Below, one piece after another: positions 23,857 through 34,800 of a stretch of 64,000 bases of DNA. The DNA lies in contig CM059584.1 in the NCBI GenBank assembly GCA_030407085.1, forward strand, positions 7,254,001 to 7,318,000, read 5' to 3'. Source of the stretch: Trichopria drosophilae (Eukaryota; Arthropoda; Insecta; Hymenoptera; Diapriidae). The translations under genes and the position numbers were made by a program. The notes under the pieces are model-generated. The model made no database searches and was not told the origin of the DNA. It saw nothing but the letters and a program-made list of their open reading frames with translations. Positions within the stretch are counted from its first letter, which is position 1. Every line of letters begins with the position of its first letter.

Positions 23857-24039
23857 GGCCGGGCAACAAAGTTAGGAAATTAACACACCAAAAGGCCAAA
23901 ATTTAGATATAGCATGGCTCCAGGGTGATTTTCTTCTCTTTGTCTTTGAAAATTTAGCAAAAAGAAAGCAAATTAAAATACCTTGGACTCGTCCAATATC
24001 AAAATTTGTGCCTTTGGGGGTTTTGATTTGTTCCCCGGC
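23857..24039. mobile_element. Short MITE with 8-bp target duplication, copy 2
   Basis: Ends GGCCGGGCAACAAAGTT and GTTCCCCGGCC. Flanks AATCTGAT (23849-23856) and AATCTAAT (24040-24047) match at 7 of 8 positions. Shared internal phrases, inverted relative to the 17.8-kb copy: ATAGCATGGCTCCAG, TGATTTTCTTC..TTTGTCTTTGAAAAT, AAATTAAAATACCTTGGACT. Two independent copies with 8-bp duplications confirm the element boundaries. Confidence 0.85.
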
Positions 24040-24269
24040 CAATCTAATGCAATTAAATGTAAATAGGGGATTTGTTGAGAAAAGTATAGTAAATAAATAT
24101 CAGTCGACGACACATCATCGGAAGATGGGTATCTGATAAATTGCTTCACTTCGATTACGTCATCAGTAATTTTTGAAATAACTGTTTGAAACTAAATACA
24201 ACTTTAAACTCGAATTAGCATTTATAACACCTGGTTTAGGTTCATGAAATTATTGAAACAATCTCACAG

Positions 24270-24420
24270 TCATTTTATGGACATGACCATTGTTCTCCGA
24301 GGCTCGTCTGGGCTTGGCAGTCATCTTTATTATAGCTTCAAGAACTGCTTCATCATGATAGCCAAACCTTTCACCCCAATATAGACTGCAAATGGCGTCA
24401 ATATCATTATTATTGGAGTT
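24270..24420 (-). pseudogene. Coding-like fragment of unknown family
   Basis: On the minus strand a frame of about 45 codons reads NDIDAICSLYWGERFGYHDE and continues EAVLEAIIKMTAKPRRASEN, with GC content above the surroundings and a protein-like composition. It is closed by stops on both sides. I do not recognise the family. It could be a captured exon or a transposase remnant. Confidence 0.25.
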
Positions 24421-24579
24421 ATAAATATTGTTTATGATCTACAACAATTTTTCACCTCCACGCTCAAAAATACCAATTAAATTCCTTTTCTGGGGTATTT
24501 AGTATCCAACCTCCCAACTACGCATAACAAAAGAGGCAATAATTTATGGGTCATATTTCAAAGCTTCTCATTTAGAATC

Positions 24580-25260
24580 GACGATGGATGATGGAAAAGT
24601 TAGGAGACTTAAAAGGGGCGGGTTTCCGGTAAGCTGGCCAAACTTCTGGCTCAGGGCGACTTTGGAGCAACAGAAGCAACTTCGGCAGCAGGGGCAGTGG
24701 TCGTATTCCGCTTTTATACGCATCTTGGGCCCTATGCAACCGCAAGCATCCGATCGAGGGGCAACAGGAGAACGACGTCTCTGTCGAGCCGAAGGTTTTC
24801 AGCTCGGTGAATACGCGGTAACCATGCCGGGAACCTGTTCCCCCCGACCAGGATCTTTAAAGGCTCGCTTCCTCGTGAAGGAACCCAGAGGCCTTCTTGC
24901 CCCCGCCGCAGCCGCCATTCGCTTTTACGGGCGGCTAGCACGGAATAATGTAGAATTTCTCGCTGACGCACGTCCTAAGTCCCTACGTGTGTTTCTGCGC
25001 ATTGGTAGAAGCCGTACATTCCCAGCACGCTCGGCTTCTTTCACGCTGGCCTAAGGCAAGTCTTTCCTTTTCGCATCCGGTCCTCCTTGTTCTTCGTACT
25101 AGACCATCCGATGATGATGGAGGTGGCCATCAACTTTGTCATCAGTCATCAACATCCTCAATTTTGTCTTTGATGAGAAACACCCTTCTTCTCAAATATA
25201 CAGATCGACGTGTGACTATTGGAGAATTTCAGTAGGTGCTGGGTTGAGATGCGTTAAAAC
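24580..25260. other. GC-rich island with a 156-codon ORF, unassigned
   Basis: This block is about 55% GC in DNA of about 30% GC. The plus frame 24584-25054 (starts MDDGKVRRLKRGGF) is open for 156 codons, but a 79-codon minus frame overlaps it and neither resembles a known protein. Amino-acid use (many R, P, A, G, L) is what a GC-rich chance frame gives. It could be a first exon with CpG-rich promoter, a non-coding RNA, or the GC-rich part of an unrecognised element. No splice sites or repeat ends were fixed. Confidence 0.3.
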
Positions 25261-25378
25261 CAGGAATATCGGGATGATGTGGATGACCTTTTATAGTGGA
25301 AGCTGGCATCCCTACCAACCGTCTACGAGTGGTGACCTACAGTGCCCCACTTTATGCGCAGTTATTTTAGATAAACGT

Positions 25379-25477
25379 TAATTGTTTTCGTACATTTGTT
25401 CAAACTGATGAGGAATTTGATAATGTGAGTCTTTTTGGACTTATGTGTATTTTAATTTTTTCATCCTGTACCCTTAA
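25379..25477 (+). repeat. Direct repeat flanking the large palindrome, left copy
   Basis: Starts TAATTGTTTTCGTACATTTG and contains TGAGGAATTTGATAATGTGA and TTTTTTCATCCTGTACCCTTAA. The same sequence, with a 10-bp gap and a few changes, follows the palindrome at 26830-26915. Both copies have the same orientation. Confidence 0.8.
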
Positions 25478-26829
25478 CCCTTATTTGCCCAAAATGAGAG
25501 AAGGAGGTACGTCAACATCAGCTCAGTTTCTACAGTAGAAAGAATTTTTTTAATTTTTGGAAAATATGTTTCCGACTATTTTGAGGTGCGCTGTTACGGA
25601 CGGAATCGATGTTTTATCAACTGCGGTACCCGGCGTAGGTTTTTTCCCACAGATGTGGTTTTCCCTACGCCATTGCACACCCGAATGGGGGTACCTCTCA
25701 AAATGAAGCAGGCCTGTTAGGTAAATTATGTAAAAGGCCCTTCAAAATGGTGACGATCTCGATAAAATTATTTGTAATTCGAATAGTATATTATCGATGT
25801 AAAGTATGACGTTGTAGTCTATTTAAATGTTCCAGAGTTTAAAAAGTCGAACTAAGATGAAAAAAAGTGACGATCGGGTTGAGAGAGAACGTTTCGGAAC
25901 GTCGTCGGGGTTAGGATGTCCGGGTCGCGATCGGGTCGTCACCGGTTGATCGCGAATAAATTTTAAATAGTTTCTTGAGGCAGATCAAACCGCGTGTTTT
26001 ATTTTGAGCCCTTCCACCAGTCGTTTATATGCGCTCTATCGATTCCCGTCGAGCAAATGGCCAAAAAACGACTATTGTTGTTGTCCGAAAAAATGTTTCA
26101 AAATAAAAAAAATGCCATGTTTTTTAGGTCGTTTTTTTTTAATTTTTCACGTTTGTCTCTATCGAGATGGATTTTAATGAATGAAATGCATATATAAAAA
26201 GTGATCCTAATTGTTGAACATATAATATTTTTTAGAAGCCATGACCTAATCAAAATGATGAAAAATTTCTTTGAAATAGAGAGCGTAGAAAGTTTTTTTT
26301 TTAGTAATATAATGATGATATAAATATTGACTGGTTATAGACGAAGACTATAATAATTTTGAGTTGATAAATCTAAAATAGCGGATCCATAATGGCCACC
26401 TTATGTAAATTGTACCTCTTATACACACTTGTACCTCTTGGTTAATTAAGAATTTTGAAAAAATTTGCTTCGTTCTGTGGTCATTTTGAATCGGCCATTG
26501 CTTCTAAATAATATTCTATTAGTATATTATTTATGTTCAACAATCGGGATCACTTTTTATAGATACATTTCGTTGATTATAATCCGTTTTGATGAAGAAA
26601 ATCGTGAAAAATAAAAAAATTGACCTAAAAAACTTGACCATTTCTTTTTATTTTTCAAAATTGTTGCAGAAACAGTCGTTTTTTAGCCATTTTCTCGATG
26701 GGAATCGATAGAACACACTTCAAAATAGTCGGAAATGAATTTTCCAAAAATTGAAAAAAAAATTCTTTCTACTGCAGAAACTGAGCTGTTGTTGATGTAC
26801 CTGCTTCTCTCATTTTGGGTATAAAAGGG
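25478..26829. mobile_element. Large piggyBac-like foldback element
   Basis: The left end (TTAA)CCCTTATTTGCCCAAAATGA mirrors the right end TCATTTTGGGTATAAAAGGG(ATAA). Arms run inward through GTTTCTACAGTAGAAAGAA and TTTCCGACTATTTTGA on the left, then, after a 437-bp insertion, CTATCGATTCCCGTCGAG, AAATGGCCAAAAAACGAC and AAAAAGTGATCCTAATTGTTG. They reach about 26270, against 26460-26829 on the right. TTAA at the left junction (25474-25477; TTAT-like on the right) and CCCTT ends fit piggyBac. There is no transposase. Overlapping ORFs are artefacts. Confidence 0.75.
25593..26029. mobile_element. LTR-like insertion (possible solo LTR) inside the palindrome
   Basis: The left arm of the palindrome is interrupted here, while the right arm is continuous, so the right arm shows the empty site. 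TGCGCT occurs on both sides (25587-25592 and 26030-26035), giving a 4-6 bp target duplication depending on where the end is set. The insert begins (T)GTTACGGACGG, as many Ty3/gypsy LTRs do. It contains AATAAA near 25956 and is much more GC-rich than its host. The 3' end (CGTTTATA) is not the canonical CA, so solo-LTR status is tentative. Confidence 0.6.
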
Positions 26830-26915
26830 ATAATAGTTTTCGTACATTTGTGAGGAATTTGATAATGTGAGTCATACACCTAGGTGTATTTTATTTTTTC
26901 ATCCTCTATCCTTAA
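26830..26915 (+). repeat. Direct repeat flanking the large palindrome, right copy
   Basis: Begins TAATAGTTTTCGTACATTTG and ends TTTTTTCATCCTCTATCCTTAA. It is homologous over its whole length to 25379-25477. It starts exactly where the palindrome ends. Confidence 0.8.
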
Positions 26916-27289
26916 TAATGCAGGTATTTAAAGCTGCAAAATCGTGGATTTTGCGGATGAATATTTAAAGCTTTATATTGTTGAGATCATGATTAATAAT
27001 CCATTCTTAGTTTCCAAACCTCAAATGTTAGATACAGCATTAATTCATAAACATATTTTAGTGAAACATAATTACATAATAAGATGCTCACATTTTCTGC
27101 TTCCTAGCCTCCATTGGTTACCAGCAATCCCAAAAAACTTCAAATACTCAGTTTCATACAGTTTGAACAAAGTTTGATTACTCGTTAGATCCGCCCTTTA
27201 AGAAACCGGTAACCAATTCTTAAAAACCGACTCCATTACCGAATTTCATACATTTTCTGATGAAATTTGGATGAGGTGAGAAACCATAC

Positions 27290-27380
27290 TGGATCCGACA
27301 TTTTGAATTTTGAAAATTTGAAATCAGATTAGTAATCATCGGCCCAATTTCGTTTATAAGAATTGTTTATAACTATTATT
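27290..27380. repeat. Degenerate copy of the dispersed 'ATTTTGAATTTTG..GTAATCA' repeat
   Basis: GATCCGACATTTTGAATTTTG followed by TTAGTAATCATCGGCCCA matches, loosely, the 108-121 bp units at 42.3 and 50.0 kb. Boundaries are approximate. Confidence 0.35.
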
Positions 27381-27384
27381 CCTC

Positions 27385-29560
27385 CCACCCAAATCGCAAA
27401 ACGTCCAGTGGATTCGGATTCAGGGGGTCGAAATCGCTGAAAAAACGCTAAAAACACAGCGTCTAGAGACTAGTCGAAAATATTTTAGTCATTTAGATAG
27501 AACATAGATAATTTAGTTTATATTTTTCGACGCTTAGATAAAACGTAGACAAGATTCATAGGAATCAACATGAGATGAACGTACCTACTGTAATTGAATG
27601 TTTTTTTATCCCCAAATAAATGTTTTTACAGCTTCTGAGAATGTCCTTTGATATGTCTTATGTGCTGTTATCAAGCTAATATTTACAGCAACGTCCTTCT
27701 TTCTATACCAATATTTGGACACCAGGAAATATTTTGTAGAACGTTGTCTTCCTTTAAACATTTAAATAGATAACGGGAATATATTATGATGTCGGAGTTT
27801 TTATAACAATGTCTCATTTCTAAAATTTTTGAAAAATGATACAAGTTTGAAATTCGTTAAAGATGATTTTAAGGGTTAATATTCATTGTCAACGGACCGC
27901 GTACATCCATTGCTTCTTCAAAATATCGAGGAGAAAAAAATCAACATGAACTTTAATAATATAGATAATTTTAAGGGTTACATTGAAACACGTCTTAGTT
28001 TTATAGTTAGTAGTGTTAGTTATGGGTTTTTCAAATATTAAATTTAACCCTGAAAAACTATAAATTTAAAATTTTATAGAGATATTCTGGTAACAAATAG
28101 ATAATACCTTCTGAGTTAATAAAAATTCATGGAATTTATTTTAATGTCTTTAATTCCAAAAGCCAGTTTAAGAAAGTTGCGCAATATGTATTGAAAGCCT
28201 TTCATATGCTTTCCTTCCTTAGTTACGCAGTTGGATACAAGAAATGATGTCCTAGTTCTTTAGAAAGAAATCCATTTCTTACCGTTTATTCACCGCTGTC
28301 TTTTATTCGCATATTATTTGTATATCTGCCCATTTTGATGATTGGATATAATCACATACGAGTGTATTCGATAGCGCTATTGTACAGCAGAATAATAGTG
28401 TGTTGAATAGATTAAAATTCGGTACTTTACAATTTTTATGTCATACTTATTATAATATCGATTTTACGATTTCCAAAAGCTGTTTTGCGACAGAAAGAAA
28501 TTGTGATTTTTGTAATTATGATTTAAGTTATTATGAACATTCCATTAGCGTCCGCATATATAGTGTGTAAAGTACGGTTTCACCCACTGTTTTACTTGTG
28601 CACTTACAAATATCAAATACTTTAACACGTTTTTTCAGCTAAATTTCCGAAGATGGCTTCGAAAAAAACCGAAAACGTATTATAATTATTTACAAAGGTC
28701 AAGAAATTTGATTATCATATTATGATATGCAATTCACCTACAATAATTTGAATTTTAATAAGCAGTCCTCATGAATTCTTCCTGTGTGCATGTCAAAATC
28801 ATACATACCTAATGAATGTTCTCAAGATATGATAAAATTCAAGATAAATCGAATCCCACCTGTATTCTCATTTGAAAAGGGAACGTACTCGTTGTACCAG
28901 GGCGTTTAATTCTGGTTTTTATTGTCATGAATATGTAATGTTTTCTTTTGTGTTTCGAATTTCCTTTCTTAAGAACCTTAAAGACTCTTGCCATTCCCTT
29001 TCTACTGAGCCTTGTCGGTTCTTCTCATCTACGGAAGTGGACGCGTAATGTAAAGGGGTCGGATCTAACACGAGCCATTGTGATAATTTCGGAAGTTTTG
29101 AGTTAGGTTAGGTAATATACGACAGCAGTAAATTCGAAATGTGTCTAGAATAATATATGATTTTATTGTCTTAATTGCTATTGCGGGTCGTTCACGAATA
29201 AACAACTATATACCCAAAATATTACAGGAAATTCGATTGCGAAAGAGAATTTATGAACATTTTGGATGAATTCATTAAAAATATTGTAAAAACCATATTT
29301 TTTATGAATACCTCTTGAATTTTTGATACTGTTTAAACCGTTTATAAAATAAATTGTACAAAGCCATATTATTTTTAAGCGTTTCTGACCTTACCAAACA
29401 TAAATTATCATAATTAAAGAAATGAAATGGATCATATATCACAAATGTAATTTTTTACAATTTTGGTATTCAAGAACTTTTATCGCTGTGAAATCTTTCA
29501 GAATCGCGTTATATTTTATCTCAAAACATAAGAATTGCCGAATTTTTGTGTAATATAAAA
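27385..29560. other. AT-rich intergenic DNA
   Basis: No domain, RNA gene or clear repeat. Two near-identical phrases GAT(G/A)ATTTTAAGGGTTA occur at about 27864 and 27964. GTTAGGTTAGG near 29101 is only two telomere-like units and is not meaningful alone. Confidence 0.45.
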
Positions 29561-29815
29561 GGCATCTTTTCGCTGGCGAAAACAAACGCAGCATTTTTTC
29601 GTGGCTGCAAACTAGCTTCCCTGGAGGTTTTGTTCACTTATTACCCACTCGCTCAGTCTCCAGAGTCGTTTTATTCTTCGTCAACCCTTAATTCTTCAGC
29701 TTCCCTCTTCAGTCTTTTGCTTACTCTTGCCCTTTTCTCTTATCTCTGCCGCTGGCTGCACAATTTCAGGGATACTCCGGGGTTGTGGCAACAAGTATGG
29801 CCGTAATTAAGAAAT
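29561..29815. other. Pyrimidine-rich, GC-balanced patch with an 86-codon ORF
   Basis: The plus frame 29546-29806 is Ser/Leu-rich and unrecognised. The DNA is more GC-rich and CT-biased than its neighbours. It might be an exon or UTR, but nothing decides this. Confidence 0.2.
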
Positions 29816-30796
29816 TGGTACCATTTTGGCGAGTAGAAATTCATAATGGATTTGTAATTAGAGAAATACATTTCCTTAATAAATTAAAAAATTTACTGGT
29901 TCAGGTAATTCTTTGTGAAAGAAAATACGACAAATTAGCTCGTTTTCGTCTTACAAATATTTGTATGTTTCAGTTGCTTAAAACCCTGTTAAATGATATT
30001 TTTTTAATTTAATTGTTGCTCGTCCTTCATATTTTTGCCAAAATCTCACACGTGCTGGTTATTCTTATACAGTTTTGGTCTTGGACATACTGTGGTAAAT
30101 TGACACGACTACACTGGGAGAAGTGTTTTATTGCTTTTACAACCCTTTGTCTATGAAAACGGGTTCTTATAGCAATAAATTTTGAAAGAAGTATTACAAC
30201 TACTAAAATATTCCTGTATTCACATTTTAAATGCGTTTATTAAGAATTAAAAGAACTTCTATTAAATGAATCTGACATATATCATCTATAGGTTCATTTA
30301 TTTTGTAGGTTAAGCAAAAGATGGTGAGGAGACATTGGTCTTGAAGAGAACGACTGCCAACTTAAACTAATTTTATAAATGCTTATCCAAATATATTAAC
30401 TAATAGTGGCAAGCTTTAGCCGTCTTAACATATTTTTATTCAAACGCTTAATATACATCCGCATACGAGGTTATTTTCGAATTTCATGTTATACTTTTAA
30501 AAGGCGGTTTATTACAATTTCTAACACTTTTCTACAAACTAGTGTCTTGTAATCAGTAAAACAGATATTGTTGTTGTGTAGAAACAGAATGAGCCGAACA
30601 TGACATTCCATGAGTACATTCAATAACAATCAATGTTAACGATAATCCCTTCACTTAGGCCATATATTTGAATGTGTTATCACAATTGGACATGTATTAC
30701 ATAAATTCTATTAAGAATTGGCTTAGTAAGTTTAAGATTCATCACATAAATTGTTGAGAAACCGATGTAGTAGCAGTACTAGATGTAGTAGTATAG
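29816..30796. other. AT-rich intergenic DNA, nothing recognised
   Basis: Only chance frames of 75 codons or fewer and no repeat structure visible by eye. Confidence 0.45.
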
Positions 30797-30917
30797 TTAA
30801 GCGGGTTCTGCGCCATGCGTAGGGTGGCGGGGGGGGGGGGGACTCGCGGACGGATGTCGCGATATCCGTCCGCGAGTCACCCTCAGCCCCCCCACAAATG
30901 GCGCAGGATCAGCTTAA
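30797..30917. mobile_element. GC-rich hairpin MITE bounded by TTAA
   Basis: A 121-bp near-complete palindrome with TTAA at both ends. The outer arms pair GC.G.TYCTGCGCCAT with ATGGCGCAGGATCAGC. The inner core is a perfect 15-bp stem GACTCGCGGACGGAT / ATCCGTCCGCGAGTC (30841-30855 and 30864-30878) around an 8-base loop. A run of 14 G (30828-30841 region) sits in the left arm against seven C on the right. TTAA at both ends fits a piggyBac-type target duplication. It is too short to encode anything. Confidence 0.7.
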
Positions 30918-31229
30918 CTCTACAACTCGATATATTTACGAGTAACGTATAATGTTGACCATGAAACTCCAGTAATTAGAATTTGAGGTTAATATAACGT
31001 ATGCTAACCACAAACCCACGCTATTCTTGAACCTTTAATAATGATATTTGACTGGAAGAGGTTATGTTAATGAATTACAGTAAATTTGTCAAAATTTTGA
31101 TTAGTTTCAATAAACTGCTTATTTATTGTTCAAGTTAATGAAAAGTGACTGTAATAATTATTTCTTTTTTAATTCTTGTAATTTTATAGATAATACATGA
31201 AACTGTTTCAAAGAAGAGTGAGGAAGTGT

Positions 31230-31855
31230 TTATTACTGCTGTTGTTACTTACAGGGAAGGGGGTTGTCGCGCGGTTATAGGGGTCGAACATATATTTCGA
31301 GAAATGCTAGGTCACATGCAAATATTAGAAAAATATAAATAAAAAGTTGGCTGTTTCGTCCCGGGTCCGCTCACGGACTCTTCAGTGGGGCTTATGAGCG
31401 GACCCTGCCCCAGACATATCTCGCCAATAAATGTCACTTCTATATAATATATAAATAAATAATATAATATACAACATAACAAATATTACTCACCCACCGA
31501 TGAGACCGCGAAGCGACCCGGGAAGTCACCACCAACGCACCTGAAGGTTTTGTCTCTATGATATACCCGAACTATAATGATAAACTGGTCCGAACGTCTC
31601 GGAACCCCACGATCAACTAACTGAAGGTGCCTTCCACAGGCCCGTTTATTCGGGTTCGGATTATTTGTTTACTAGAGGCAGGACTTCGGAAAACAACAAC
31701 CACGCCCCAAAACAAAGTAATTGCAAAGAAGTTAATTCATATTTTCCTCCTAATTCTACAGGAATTTTATTATAATATATTATCCCACTCGACCTAAACG
31801 GTTATTAGGGGCTTCGTCGCGTGGCGATCCGGAACAGCTGTATATCTTTGGTAAT
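31230..31855. other. GC-rich block around the ribozyme, possible LTR or retrozyme-like element
   Basis: It begins near TGTTACTTACAGGG (31249-31262), a start seen in some LTRs. It is richer in GC than its flanks and includes GGGGCTTCGTCGCG followed by TGGCGATCCGG near 31833, which resembles a tRNA primer-binding-site region. No coding frame, paired terminal repeat or target duplication was found, so its boundaries and class are guesses. Confidence 0.3.
31347..31427 (-). ncRNA. Candidate hammerhead ribozyme (stem III open)
   Basis: Minus strand, 5' to 3'. The 5' stem III strand TTGGC (31427-31423), a 6-nt bulge, then TGT precede cleavage residue C17 in a GUC triplet (31415-31413). Stem I TGGGGC pairs perfectly with GCCCCA. 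The core CTGAAGA (31385-31379) matches the C3-U-G-A-N-G-A9 consensus. Stem II GTCC pairs with GGAC, including the conserved G10.1-C11.1. GAA follows (31357-31355), then ACA-GCCAA, pairing with TGT and TTGGC as stem III. Loop I (15 nt) and loop II (13 nt) contain 11 perfectly complementary bases, GGGTCCGCTCA and TGAGCGGACCC, which could form the loop-loop contact these ribozymes need. The 11-bp pairing could instead form a competing hairpin. It lies in a GC-rich block (31230-31850) of unclear identity. Hammerheads are known in Penelope elements, retrozymes and some insect satellites. Confidence 0.8.
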
Positions 31856-31859
31856 TACA

Positions 31860-34800
31860 GTAACTCTTTTTATAATTTTGCCGGAGATTTTAATAATACA
31901 GTTTTTGAAAACGAAAAAAAAAATAATACCTGTTAATAATATAATGGAAAAAACTTTTTTTTCCTGTTCATTTTTCCTACTTTCTTCATAATTATATATA
32001 ATATTTTTTAAAGATAATTTACAATTAATGATATATTTTTGTACTTTATTTCTTTTTATCCATTTTTCTTACTAAAATTGTACCATCAAAATCACCGACA
32101 AACCCAAGAAATGGGTTACTGTAATTTATTATTAAGTTGGAAATAATTATATATTAACTAAAATTTCGTCATGCAGAATTAACATTTACTTTAGTGAATG
32201 TATCCCAAACGGTCAGTTCTTTAGATTACGATATATTTGCAATAAACCTATCGGTCGAGAGAGTCTAGTGATGATTCAATATACAATGTATACAACGCGA
32301 TAATTGCTTAATGGAATGTGACACAAATTACAAACATTAAATGCGATTAAATCTATGTGCTATTACGAAGGCTGAAAAAAGTAGAATCAGATTGATTGCC
32401 ATTTCACGGTTGATCGATCAATTTCCCTTTCCTTTGTCACTTTACTATTTTTCTGGCCACTGGAAGGTATTTGAAAAAACACGTTAAATCACTTTCATTA
32501 TGCATGTCAGATTTTTCTTTTGTGTGGAGCTATAAATCAAGAAATAGTCAGAAATGTTTTCTCTTTGCCGAAAAACCGATGAATCATTTCAATTTAAAAT
32601 TATATTTTGAAAGTGCATCAAATAATTTCATTGAAGAACTTTTTCCATGTCTTTAAGAGGTGAATATGCAGATTTTCCTTTTTCACCATCGGTAATTTTG
32701 TTATTTTGATTTAATTAACCATTTCTATCTCAATTCACTTATGGCTGAAGCTTTATTATAAGATTATAAACTTTTTGAGATTTAAGAAATTTGCAAACTA
32801 TAAATTTACAATAATTATTTTCAGAACAACAATTAATAACATTGTGAAATTTTTCAAATTATAGTATGAGATGATTAAATTAATACGGTTAATATTTTAA
32901 TATTTTCATCACATTCTACTAATTGACTTATCAGCAACTGTAGCTGTCTTTTTATCTCATTTTAGTTTTTCCATTTTGTTATTAATAATTCGCGTTTACA
33001 GTTTTCTACCTTCATTAGGCATTTTTGTTTACTTATCTATTATAAACAGTTAAATTTTAAATAAAAATTTTTAAATTAAAATATAACGATATGTCGTAAT
33101 AAAATGCGTGAAAATGAATGTGACAAAAATCAGTTTTATATTTTCTTATAAAATCGTTGATTTTTTTTATTTTGCAAACATGCAATCGGCTCAAAGGTAT
33201 TAAATTTAAACAATACTCCCGGGAGAATTTATTTTATCGAATCAGTTAACACCATTCGCCTGCAGTTCCCGAATCCGATAAATGGTAAAATTGATATTGC
33301 AAATAAAGCGCCTTTGATATCTGTGTAAAACAGCAGTAGGATTTCCATTACGATTCAAAAATATATTAAAAAGTGAACATTCTCAATTTTTGATGAAAAA
33401 TGGAAACATCCATTGTATTTTCTGGAATGGAGAATATTACAGTCCACGTTGGAATCTGAAATCCGAGGTTTCTGATATTTCATAAACAAAGTTTCGAATC
33501 GTCTTTTTAGAATACGGAAATTCAAATCTTTCGGAACGAGTTTCTTGCTGCAAGTTATAGCCTGCTGAAAGTTTCCCAATCGCCCGAAGCCTTGGAGATC
33601 GATGTTAAATATTTACAATTTTTATGAATTAAAACGAGTAGATTTTACAAAGTATAAAGTACTTATTAAAAATACAATTTCAATACAGCTGGAAATAATG
33701 AAGGATTTACTTTATTGATATCAATTTCTAGAACAAATATTTTAATCGGAGGATTTTCCGTATTAAATCACACGATTATTTCTCTTTTCGAATTTTGACA
33801 AATAAAACTAATTATAATCTCCTCTATAGATCAGCTAAATCATTAGTAGCCCAAGGACGAAAGGAAATAGTTCATCAGACCAAGTAATGTCAACTAAAAA
33901 GTTTGAAGAAATAATCTCCTGAACTCGTTCAGTTATTGTAACTATTTCTAAGGGTTATTAAAATAACTAAATAAACACATAAACTAATGTAATTACCGTA
34001 ATTAATTGGTAGACTTTAAGGAACTATTTTAATCTCTTAACGCAGCTATTTATATTAGTTCATTCATCACAAAGTTCTTCACTTTCTACCGTCTATAATA
34101 TAATTGTTGGAGGTATTTGAAATAAATAAAATTAGTAGAACAATGAAAACTGCTTCTGAAAATGACAACCTATTTTCACTTGACCCAGAGATACACATTC
34201 TATTGTTAATTTTCGAGCTTCTTTCTCAACAGTAAACTGGATTAACGCCTAAGAGCCTACACGATTTTCTTTTATTTGAGAGATTACTTTTCAATGTAAC
34301 TCAGTGTCTTAATGATTTCTAGGTTACTTTTTAACTTGCCGAGGACCAAATTGAGTTTCAGCCAATATGCCTAATATATCCCCAATATTGAAAAAAATTA
34401 TAAATTTGGAAATTTGTATTCGGGCTAATTTTTTTCGAACCATTAGAACACTGAGATTCGTTTGAAACTACTAAGGAACATTTGAATTTTAAGAAAAAAT
34501 TGTTCTCTTTTGCGCCACTTCATTTTTGATCCCTTCAAAATTCACCATATATTGACCGATAAAAATTACAAAAAACTCTTCATCACAGATTTCAGAACAT
34601 TAAATAAATATTACATAAATGTTTCAATAAGCCATCATTCTGTATGCAAAATGTTTCCTTTGGGGCAGTTTAATGTTTAATATGAGATTGTGCCTACATC
34701 AAACGTGTTTACTGTTACGTACTTCGTAGCAGAGGAATGTAGTTATTTGAAATTGATTACTCGAAGGGCTGCTGACTGGTCCTGACACAGAGCTCTTCGT

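Noticed and set aside
29098..29110. GTTAGGTTAGG, possible insect telomere repeat
   Set aside because: Only two TTAGG units, expected by chance in 64 kb.
31425..31430. AATAAA as a polyadenylation signal on the plus strand
   Set aside because: AT-rich DNA gives many such hexamers; no transcript boundary supports it, and it overlaps the ribozyme's stem III.
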